6,035 bases of DNA from Chloroflexota bacterium. Its GTDB lineage: Bacteria; Chloroflexota; Dehalococcoidia; Bin125. The notes below the pieces were generated by a model. The model was not told where the DNA came from, did no database searches, and saw only the letters and a list, made by a program, of their open reading frames with translations. The translations under genes were made by a program, and so were the position numbers. Below are positions 1 through 5,135 of this stretch, one piece after another. The first letter of the stretch is position 1; every line of letters starts with the position of its first letter. Location: positions 1 through 6,035 of the forward strand of contig JAPOXB010000010.1 of assembly GCA_026707335.1 (NCBI GenBank), written 5' to 3'.

Positions 1-1
1 G

Positions 2-823
2 GCGGCGGCATCGGGCGCCGGCGGGGCCGTCGTCCGGCGGCCGGCCGCGGGGGACGGGCCGGCGCTGAAGCGCCGCGTGCCCGGCTACGCCCACGACCTG
101 AAGCTGCTGCAGATCGAGTTGGTCAAGCTCCAGCGCTGGGTGCAGGAGGAGGACCGGCGGCTGACGATCCTCTTCGAAGGGCGCGACGCGGCGGGCAAGG
201 GCGGCACCATCCGCCGCTTCATCGAGCATCTCAACCCGCGCGCGATGCGGGTCGTGGCGCTGCCCAAGCCGACGGCCGACGAGAGCGGGCAGTGGTACTT
301 CCAGCGCTACATGCGCCAGCTGCCCAACCAGGGCGAGATCGTCTTCTTCGACCGCTCCTGGTACAACCGCGCCGTGGTGGAGCCGGTCAACGGCTTCTGC
401 ACCGCCGACGAGTACGAGCGCTTCATGCGCCAGGTGCCCGAGTTCGAGCACATGCTGATCGAGGACGGGGTCGACCTGGTGAAGTTCTGGTTCTCGATCT
501 CCAAGGACGTGCAGACGGCGCGCTTCAGCTCGCGCCGCACGAATCCGCTCAAGCAGTGGAAGCTCAGCCCGCTCGACGCGCGCGCGCAGGAGCTGTGGGA
601 CGACTACACGCGCTACAAGGAGATGATGTTCGCCCGCACGCACACCAGCTTCAGCCCCTGGATCATCGTGCAGGCGAACGTCAAGGAGGCGGCCCGGCTG
701 GAGAGCATCCGCTACGTGCTGTCGCAGTTCGAGTACCCCGGCAAGGCCGACGCCCGCACCAGCCTGATCCCCGAGCCGAACGTGGTGACGCGCTTCCACC
801 GCGGCGTCGTGCGCATCGACTGA
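2..823 (+). CDS. ppk2: Polyphosphate kinase 2 (PPK2), class I type, 5'-partial
   Basis: PPK2 enzymes move phosphate between inorganic polyphosphate and nucleotides; class I members mainly act on the ADP/ATP or GDP/GTP pair. Numbering from the GTG at 77, the P-loop is GRDAAGKGGT (residues 35-44), the Walker B segment is FFDRSWYNRA (90-99), and the lid region carries PLKQWKLSP (157-165), a form typical of class I. The reading frame stays open to the left edge with no stop, and between 2 and 76 there is no ATG, GTG or TTG. GTG at 77 has no purine-rich ribosome binding site, and the family's conserved N-terminal helix (here ELVKLQRW) starts only a few residues later. I therefore read the gene as truncated by the window, with the true start upstream. 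The visible residues 1-25 are Ala/Gly/Arg-rich and probably a disordered N-terminal extension. A strong hairpin follows the stop by about 40 bases. Family assignment is secure; nucleotide preference is inferred. Confidence 0.95.
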   Translation, partial: AAASGAGGAVVRRPAAGDGPALKRRVPGYAHDLKLLQIELVKLQRWVQEEDRRLTILFEGRDAAGKGGTIRRFIEHLNPRAMRVVALPKPTADESGQWYFQRYMRQLPNQGEIVFFDRSWYNRAVVEPVNGFCTADEYERFMRQVPEFEHMLIEDGVDLVKFWFSISKDVQTARFSSRRTNPLKQWKLSPLDARAQELWDDYTRYKEMMFARTHTSFSPWIIVQANVKEAARLESIRYVLSQFEYPGKADARTSLIPEPNVVTRFHRGVVRID

Positions 824-863
824 CCCGTCCTCCGGCCGGCGGCGATCGGCCGCGCGAGAAACT

Positions 864-893
864 ACGCAGCCCGGGCCTTGGCCCGGGCTGCGT
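864..893 (+). terminator. Perfect 13-bp hairpin after ppk2, probable terminator
   Basis: Bases 864-876 (ACGCAGCCCGGGC) pair perfectly with 881-893 around a CTTG loop. The hairpin lies 40 bases after the ppk2 stop codon. No T-run follows on the + strand; on the - strand the bases after the hairpin read AGTTTCTC, so only a weak T tract exists there. GC-rich hairpins without a U-tract are common gene-end signals in high-GC bacteria. I infer a terminator for ppk2, or possibly just a transcript-end stabiliser. Confidence 0.6.
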
Positions 894-1083
894 GCTCGAA
901 TCTGTGCCTTCGACGGCCCCCGGCACGCTCGCGGTGCCGAGCGGATGTCCGCTCCGAGCGCCTCCGTCGTGCGCCGCCCCAGGGTGGTCCCTTGAGCGAG
1001 GCAGTGGAGGTCGTGTTCTCGTCAGTGGTCCGCGGCTCGTGGGAGGACCGTCCCGCCGTCGCGCGGCGGACTGTCGTCCGAAC

Positions 1084-1193
1084 GGATGACACCCTCCTCT
1101 CGCCTCGGGCGCCGCGTCCCGTTCGCCGCGCCGCGGGCGCATCCCCGGTCCAGAGTGGCCCGAATGACGCTCCCTCTGTGATCAGGATGACAC
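1084..1193 (+). repeat. GGATGACAC-like short direct repeats
   Basis: The 9-mer GGATGACAC occurs at 1084-1092 and exactly again at 1185-1193; a variant GAATGACGC (7 of 9) lies at 1162-1170. The last two are 23 bases apart, close to two helical turns, and lie about 60-90 bases before the putative -10 box of the dehydratase gene. They could be operator half-sites. Such short repeats can also arise by chance in a gap this long. Confidence 0.25.
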
Positions 1194-1249
1194 TTCACGC
1201 CCGATTCGTCAACGGTCTCATCGAGGGCGTGCGAACCCGACGGCCCGCC

Positions 1250-1255
1250 TAGAAT
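1250..1255 (+). promoter_or_regulatory. Putative -10 box TAGAAT for the dehydratase operon
   Basis: TAGAAT matches the sigma-70 consensus TATAAT at five of six positions and sits 50 bases before the start codon at 1306, in a gap otherwise very GC-rich. No good TTGACA-like -35 element is found 16-18 bases upstream; the nearest weak candidate is GTGCGA at 1229-1234. Related boxes occur before the genes at 4625 and 5136. Confidence 0.45.
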
Positions 1256-1264
1256 GCGCGCACG

Positions 1265-1285
1265 GCGCGGCGGCCGGCGCCGCGC
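1265..1285 (+). promoter_or_regulatory. Leader hairpin before the dehydratase gene
   Basis: GCGCGGCG (1265-1272) pairs with CGCCGCGC (1278-1285) around a GCCGG loop. If transcription starts just after the TAGAAT box, this stem lies almost at the 5' end of the mRNA, before the ribosome binding site at 1293-1297. It does not sequester that site. It may protect the transcript's 5' end, or be incidental to high GC content. Confidence 0.35.
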
Positions 1286-1305
1286 ACGCGAGAGGAGCAG
1301 CAGAC

Positions 1306-2475
1306 ATGAAGATCACCTCGGTCCGCGCGATCCCGGCGGCGCCCGACCCGATGCCCAACCCGTTCAACTTCCCGCCCTGGAACTACATCTTCGTCAAGGT
1401 CGAGACCGACGAGGGCATCACCGGATGGGGCGACGCCACCTGCGGCCCCATGGCCGTGACGTCGCTGGTGGAGGAGTACGGCCGGCTGGTGATCGGCGAC
1501 GACCCGCAAGCCGTCGAGCGCTGCTGGCAGAAGATCCACCACCACTTCTACACCCGCGGCGGCCCGATCCAGAACTCGGCCGCGGCGGGCATCGAGCTCG
1601 CGTTGTGGGACATCAAGGGCAAGGCCCTGGGCGTGCCCGTCTACGAGCTGCTGGGCGGCAAGATGCGCGACCGCATCTGGATCTACGGCCGCTGGGACGG
1701 CCCCACGCCCGAGAAGGCGGCCGAATGGGCGCTGAGCCAGGTGGCCGGCGGGCTGACGGCGCTCAAGGGCGACCCCTTCGATCACCGCGGCCTGTACATC
1801 AGCTACGAGGCCGAGAAGAAGGCGCTGGACACGCTCATCGCGGTGCGCGAGGCGGTCGGCTTCGAGGTCGAGCTGCTGCTCGAGACGCACGGGCGGCTGA
1901 CGCCGGCCGAGGCGATCCGCTTCGGCGGCCTGGCCGAGCCCTACCGCCCCTTCGTCTTCGAGGAGCCGGTCCCGTTCGAGAACATGGACGCCATGCAGAA
2001 GGTGGCGGAGTCGATCAACATCCCCATCGCGACCGGAGAGCGGCTCTACAGCCCGTTCAGCTTCGCCGACCTGCTGCAGCGGCAGATCGTGGCGATGATC
2101 CAGCCCGACGTGATCCAGTGCGGCGGCATCGGCCAGTTGCGGCGCATCGCGGCGCTGGCCGAGGCGCACTACGTGGGTGTGCAGCCGCACGCCATCCACG
2201 GCCCCATGGACGTGCTGGCGGCGCTGCACGTGGACGCCTCGATCCCCAACTTCATGATCCACGAGGGCGGCTTCAAGAACTGGTTCCCCGACGCCTGCAT
2301 CGGCGAGTTCCCGCAGCACAGCGGCGGCTTCCTGCCGCTGCCCACCGCGCCCGGCCTGGGCGTCGCGATCGACGAGGACTGGCTGGCCGCGCACCCGCCG
2401 CAGGACTCGCCCGGCTGGGCGCCGCTGCTGGGCACCATGCCCTCGAAGCAGTTCAGCATGGTGGCCTCGCCCTAG
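1306..2475 (+). CDS. Enolase-superfamily (MR/MLE) dehydratase, galactonate dehydratase-like
   Basis: Members of this group remove the alpha-proton of a sugar acid with Mg2+ assistance, and most eliminate water to give a 2-keto-3-deoxy acid in the cytoplasm. At 389 residues it matches the usual length (E. coli DgoD is about 380). The N-terminal capping domain (about 1-120) includes VKVETDEGITGWGDA (31-45). The barrel follows with an ExH motif at E193-T-H195 (DxH in DgoD), FEEPV (218-222), TGERL (243-247), QPDV (266-269), H295 and HE at 319-320. By alignment from memory, E193, E219 and E245 are the metal ligands, and H195 plus the D268/H295 region are catalytic. Glu instead of Asp at 193 is unusual. 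AGGAG (1293-1297) lies 8 bases before the ATG, supporting this start. The next gene begins 27 bases after the stop. The superfamily is certain; the substrate is unknown, so DgoD is not assigned. Confidence 0.93.
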   Translation: MKITSVRAIPAAPDPMPNPFNFPPWNYIFVKVETDEGITGWGDATCGPMAVTSLVEEYGRLVIGDDPQAVERCWQKIHHHFYTRGGPIQNSAAAGIELALWDIKGKALGVPVYELLGGKMRDRIWIYGRWDGPTPEKAAEWALSQVAGGLTALKGDPFDHRGLYISYEAEKKALDTLIAVREAVGFEVELLLETHGRLTPAEAIRFGGLAEPYRPFVFEEPVPFENMDAMQKVAESINIPIATGERLYSPFSFADLLQRQIVAMIQPDVIQCGGIGQLRRIAALAEAHYVGVQPHAIHGPMDVLAALHVDASIPNFMIHEGGFKNWFPDACIGEFPQHSGGFLPLPTAPGLGVAIDEDWLAAHPPQDSPGWAPLLGTMPSKQFSMVASP

Positions 2476-2502
2476 GCGCGGCGATCGGGCGGGGGCGGGG
2501 CG

Positions 2503-3360
2503 ATGAGCGGGCGGGCCGGACTGCGGGCCGCGATCGAGCGGGGCGGCCCCGTCTTCGCGCCGCTCTGCCTCGATCCGCTGACGGCGCGCACGATCGAGGC
2601 GCTGGGCTACGGGGCTGGCTATCTGAGCGGTGGCGGGCTGGGCTTCCAACTGGCCGTGTCGGAGGCGCTGCTCACGACCACCGAGGTGGCGACGGCGGCG
2701 CGTCAGATCACGCAGCGCTCCTCGCTGCCCCTGATCGTCGATGGCGGCGTCGGCTTCGGCGACGCGCTGCACGCCAGCCGCGCCATCCGCGAGTTCGAGG
2801 CGGCCGGCGCCGCGGCCGTCGAACTGGAGGATCAGGTGGCGCCCAAGCGGGCGCACCACCACAAGGGCGTCGAGCACCTGATCCCGGCCGAGGAGATGGT
2901 GGGCAAGCTCGAGGCGGCGCTGGCGGCGCGGTCGGACCCCGACCTGCTGATCATCGCCCGCACGGGGGCGGTGCGGAACGAGTCGTTCGCGGCGGCCGTC
3001 GAGCGCGGGCGCGCCTACCGGGCCGCCGGCGCCGACTTGGTGATGCTGTTCCCCTCCAGCGAGGCGGAGTGGCGCGGCGCCCCGCCGCGGATCGACGCGC
3101 CGCTGGCGGCGATGGCGGCCTTCGCGACGCGCTCCAGGGACGAGTGGCGCGGCCTCGGCTGGCCGCTGATCATCGATCCGTTCAGCGGACAGGTGCTGGC
3201 CTACGCCGCGATGCGCGAGGCCTACGCCCGCTTCCAGTCGGACGGGACGGCCGGCATCGACCCCGCGGAGTTGTTCCGCCTCTACCGCGAGCTTCCCGCC
3301 GCGGCCGGCCTGGACGAGTTCTACGCGATCGAGGAGCGCACGACGGAGCGACCGTCGTAG
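2503..3360 (+). CDS. Isocitrate lyase/PEP mutase superfamily protein with atypical active site
   Basis: This superfamily of TIM-barrel enzymes cleaves, decarboxylates, hydrolyses or rearranges small 2-oxo and 2-hydroxy acids; it includes methylisocitrate lyase, dimethylmalate lyase, oxaloacetate decarboxylase and PEP mutase. The 285-residue length is normal. Visible marks are LSGGG (41-45), VDGGVGFGD (79-87), ELEDQ (107-111), the loop PKRAHHH (114-120) and IIARTG (150-155). In classical lyases the loop is KRCGH, with Cys as the general acid, and the strand motif is DADxGFG. Here the Cys is Ala117 and the second Asp is Gly82. Retained Glu108/Asp110-type metal residues and Arg152 suggest it remains an enzyme but not a standard lyase. 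ATG at 2503 follows a G-rich stretch (2491-2500) that is only a weak, close ribosome binding site. It is 27 bases after the dehydratase gene and 20 before the hydrolase gene, so likely co-transcribed, perhaps acting on the dehydratase product. Confidence 0.9.
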   Translation: MSGRAGLRAAIERGGPVFAPLCLDPLTARTIEALGYGAGYLSGGGLGFQLAVSEALLTTTEVATAARQITQRSSLPLIVDGGVGFGDALHASRAIREFEAAGAAAVELEDQVAPKRAHHHKGVEHLIPAEEMVGKLEAALAARSDPDLLIIARTGAVRNESFAAAVERGRAYRAAGADLVMLFPSSEAEWRGAPPRIDAPLAAMAAFATRSRDEWRGLGWPLIIDPFSGQVLAYAAMREAYARFQSDGTAGIDPAELFRLYRELPAAAGLDEFYAIEERTTERPS

Positions 3361-3380
3361 CTGAGAGAGGCGGTTCCGAT

Positions 3381-4568
3381 ATGGCCCAGCCCGGCGACTT
3401 CGCCACTGCACCGGCAGAGGCGGGGGTCGATCCCGATCGCCTGCGGGAGCTGTTCGATTTCGTGCGGGCGGAGGTCGACGCGGGCCGCCTGCCGGCGGCG
3501 CAGGTGGCGGTCGCGCGGCGGGGCAGGCTCGCCGGCGCGGCGAGCTTCGGCCGCGCCGTGCAGGGCGGCGTCGAGCGGCCCGTCGATGGCGAGACGCTGT
3601 TCTGCATCTACTCCTCGACCAAGGCGGTGGTCGCGGCGGCCGTGCTCTGCCTGGTCGAGGACGGCCTGCTGTCGGTCGACGAGCGCGCCGCCGAGGTCGT
3701 GCCGGCCTTCGCCGGCCAGGACAAGGACGCGATCACGATCGAACAGGTGATGCTGCACGTCGGTGGCTTCCCCGGCGCGCCGATGCACCCGCGGCTGTGG
3801 GAGGACCGCGCGCTGCGGCTGGAGCGGATGGCGGGCTGGCGGCTGAACTGGCCGCCCGGCAGCCGCTTCGAGTACCACGCCACCTCGGCGCACTGGCTGC
3901 TGGCGGAGGTCATCAGCGCCCGGACGGGGCGCGACTTCCGCGACTACGTCCGCGAGCGGCTGCTCGATCCGCTGGGTCTGTCCGACCTCTGGGTCGGATT
4001 GCCCGACGAACAGCACCGCCGCGCCGCGGACGTCGTCTACATGCAGCCGCCGGCCGGACCGGAGGGGGCGCGAGGCGAGGTCAACCCCGAGACCATCCTG
4101 CACTTCAACCTGCCCTCGCAGCGGCGGTCGGGCTGCCCCGGCGGGGGCGGCTTCGCGACGGCCGCCGCGATGGCGCTCTTCTACCAGGCGCTGCTGGGCG
4201 GCGGCCTGGACGCCGGCGGCGGACGGGCGCTGCGGCCGCAAACGATCGCCCTGGGGACGCGCGTGCGCAGCGACCCGCGCCGCCACCGCGATCCCCTGAC
4301 CGGCGTGCCCGTCAACCGGGGGCTGCTGGGCGTGGTCGCCAGCGACGACGGCGCCGCGGCCCTGCGCGGCTTCGGCGGCGGCGTCTCGGCGCGCGCCTTC
4401 GGGCACGCCGGGGCCGGCGGCCAGATCGCCTGGGGCGACCCCGCCAGCGGGCTGTCGCTGGGCTTCGTCACCAACGGCTTCGCCGGCGACGCCGAGATCG
4501 CGCGGCGCACGCGCCGCATCGGCGCCCTGGCCGCGGCCTGCGCGCGCCCGGCGGGCGGGGACGGCTAG
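3381..4568 (+). CDS. Beta-lactamase-family serine hydrolase (esterase/lactonase/peptidase-like)
   Basis: A 395-residue protein of the class C beta-lactamase/penicillin-binding-protein fold (PF00144 type). The SxxK motif is SSTK at 78-81, with Ser78 the predicted nucleophile and Lys81 the base. The tyrosine motif is YHA at 165-167 (YxN in true class C beta-lactamases), and the KTG-box equivalent is HAG at 342-344. YxN without Asn and HxG instead of KTG are usual in esterase-like members, so antibiotic hydrolysis is unlikely. Other family landmarks are LVEDGLLSVDE (91-101) and the LTHTSG-like LHVGGF (125-130). There is no signal peptide or membrane segment, so it should be cytoplasmic. GAGAGAGG (3363-3370) lies 10 bases before the ATG. 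The frame is open far upstream only because of base composition. Position in the operon suggests it opens an ester or lactone feeding the other two enzymes; this is inference. Confidence 0.92.
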   Translation: MAQPGDFATAPAEAGVDPDRLRELFDFVRAEVDAGRLPAAQVAVARRGRLAGAASFGRAVQGGVERPVDGETLFCIYSSTKAVVAAAVLCLVEDGLLSVDERAAEVVPAFAGQDKDAITIEQVMLHVGGFPGAPMHPRLWEDRALRLERMAGWRLNWPPGSRFEYHATSAHWLLAEVISARTGRDFRDYVRERLLDPLGLSDLWVGLPDEQHRRAADVVYMQPPAGPEGARGEVNPETILHFNLPSQRRSGCPGGGGFATAAAMALFYQALLGGGLDAGGGRALRPQTIALGTRVRSDPRRHRDPLTGVPVNRGLLGVVASDDGAAALRGFGGGVSARAFGHAGAGGQIAWGDPASGLSLGFVTNGFAGDAEIARRTRRIGALAAACARPAGGDG

Positions 4569-4571
4569 ACT
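4566..4571 (+). promoter_or_regulatory. Putative -10 box TAGACT before the small HYHYG gene
   Basis: TAGACT overlaps the stop codon of the serine hydrolase gene and matches TATAAT at four of six positions; it is 53 bases before the ATG at 4625. As at 1250, a GC-rich hairpin follows: GGGCGG (4585-4590) with CCGCCC (4596-4601). No -35 element is recognisable. The resemblance to the 1250 box in spacing and layout is the main support. Confidence 0.3.
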
Positions 4572-4624
4572 GTCGCTGCGCGCGGGGCGGAGCGGCCGCC
4601 CGGCGGCAGGAAGGGAGCGCGGCG

Positions 4625-5035
4625 ATGCGGCGGCACGAGGCGGAGGTCGAGGCGGGCGGCGTCAGCCTGACGATGCGCTATCGGGACGACGTCGGTGGCG
4701 ACTCGGGGCTGTGCATTGAGGTCTACGCCGACGTCGACGGCGCGCCGACCGAACTGCTGCGCTTCGACTGCTTCCGCCACACGCCGCACTACCACTACGG
4801 CCCGATGGGCCGCGACGAGCGCATCATGTTCGACGCCACGGCCGATGGCGACCCGCTGGACTGGACGCTGGAGCGCTTCCAGCGGGGCCGGCTGCGAGCG
4901 ATGATCGAGCGGGCCGGCTACCCGGGCGTGGCGGCGGCCGTCGACGAGGCGGCGGTCGCGGCGGCGCTGCCGCGGCTGATCGATGAGGCGCGCGCGATCG
5001 TCGCCGCGCACGAGCCGCACGAGGCGCGCCCGTAG
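4625..5035 (+). CDS. Small conserved-looking protein with HxxHYHYG histidine cluster, function unknown
   Basis: I do not recognise a named family. The 136-residue product is acidic and soluble, with no signal peptide or membrane segment. The N-terminal half reads as beta strands (for example GGVSLTMRYRDD at 11-22 and LCIEVYADVDG at 29-39). Then comes a Cys/His-rich stretch, FDCFRHTPHYHYGP (47-60), with C49, H52, H55 and H57, which could bind a metal. The C-terminal half (about 78-130) looks helical and Ala/Glu/Arg-rich, ending in EPHEARP. AGGAAGGGAG (4608-4617) sits 7 bases before the ATG, a strong ribosome binding site that fixes this start; the same frame is open upstream only as a shadow of the hydrolase gene. 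It lies 56 bases after that gene, so it may belong to the operon or use its own promoter near 4566. A small cupin-like or metal-binding accessory role is possible but unproven. Confidence 0.85.
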   Translation: MRRHEAEVEAGGVSLTMRYRDDVGGDSGLCIEVYADVDGAPTELLRFDCFRHTPHYHYGPMGRDERIMFDATADGDPLDWTLERFQRGRLRAMIERAGYPGVAAAVDEAAVAAALPRLIDEARAIVAAHEPHEARP

Positions 5036-5048
5036 CGCCGGCCGTCGC

Positions 5049-5054
5049 TACCCT
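5049..5054 (+). promoter_or_regulatory. Putative -10 box TACCCT before the crotonase gene
   Basis: TACCCT lies 13 bases after the stop of the small gene and 81 bases before the ATG at 5136. It keeps only TA and the final T of TATAAT, so it is weak alone. It is followed by a strong hairpin, like the boxes at 1250 and 4566. No -35 element is seen. Confidence 0.2.
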
Positions 5055-5059
5055 GGACC

Positions 5060-5076
5060 GGCCCCCGCCGGGGGCC
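5060..5076 (+). terminator. Hairpin between the small gene and the crotonase gene
   Basis: GGCCCCC (5060-5066) pairs with GGGGGCC (5070-5076) around a three-base GCC loop, 25 bases after the stop of the small gene. There is no T-run downstream. It may end or attenuate transcription from the upstream operon, or be a leader hairpin if transcription starts just after the TACCCT box. The sequence alone does not choose between these. Confidence 0.35.
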
Positions 5077-5135
5077 CCGTACAGACACGCCGCCGCAGGC
5101 GCAGCGCCCGGCCGGGCAGCCAGGAGAGTTCCCCC

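Larger units (their letters stand above)
824..1249. other. Non-coding gap with several inverted repeats
   Basis: No convincing gene is present: the open frames here translate to Arg/Pro/Ser-rich sequence with no codon-position bias and no recognisable family. After the 864-893 hairpin come a CGGCAC/GTGCCG stem (921-926 with 934-939), immediately followed by GAGCGGA/TCCGCTC (939-945 with 948-954), GGTCC/GGACC (1027-1031 with 1045-1049), and a bulged GTCCCGCCG/CGGCGGAC stem (1050-1058 with 1064-1071). The sequence is also less uniformly GC-rich near 1155-1215. It could hold a structured RNA or the control region of the downstream operon. No known riboswitch or RNA class was recognised. Confidence 0.45.

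Noticed and set aside
681..1142. Overlapping - strand frames in the same gap (681-1142 and 862-1092)
   Set aside because: Both are compositionally biased; one runs into the end of ppk2, and the shorter crosses the hairpins. No family resemblance or convincing start site.
1177..1193. CRP-like site TGTGATCAGGATGACAC
   Set aside because: Only the left half-site fits; the right half reads TGACA instead of TCACA, so symmetry is lost.
1184..1212. - strand promoter: TTGACG (1212-1207) with 17-base spacing to CATCCT (1189-1184)
   Set aside because: The -35 is good but the -10 matches only three of six positions, and no gene lies on the - strand downstream of it.
878..1252. 124-residue + strand frame in the ppk2-dehydratase gap
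   Set aside because: The product is Arg/Pro-rich without recognisable motifs, the frame starts inside the putative terminator hairpin, and there is no ribosome binding site or codon bias.
1254..3380. Long + strand open frame running into the serine hydrolase gene
   Set aside because: Upstream of 3381 the translation is Arg/Gly/Pro-rich and overlaps two real genes in another frame. The hydrolase has a ribosome binding site and its family N-terminus at 3381, so no fusion protein is supported.
1249..3411. 720-residue open frame on the - strand
   Set aside because: It is antisense to two genes with clear enzyme motifs and good start sites. The translation is Arg/Gly/His-rich, low in complexity and matches no family; long antisense frames are expected from GC-rich third positions.
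3600..3630. True class C beta-lactamase (resistance gene)
   Set aside because: The SxxK motif is shared by the whole fold, but the YxN Asn and KTG box are missing and there is no signal peptide, which points to an esterase-like enzyme.
3321..4406. 361-residue - strand frame opposite the serine hydrolase
   Set aside because: It is antisense to a gene with SxxK, Tyr and HxG motifs, and its own translation is Arg/Ala/Gly/His-rich without motifs.
3797..4624. Upstream extension of the small HYHYG gene to an ATG at 3797
   Set aside because: This stretch is an out-of-frame reading of the serine hydrolase gene, and the strong ribosome binding site at 4608-4617 fixes the start at 4625.
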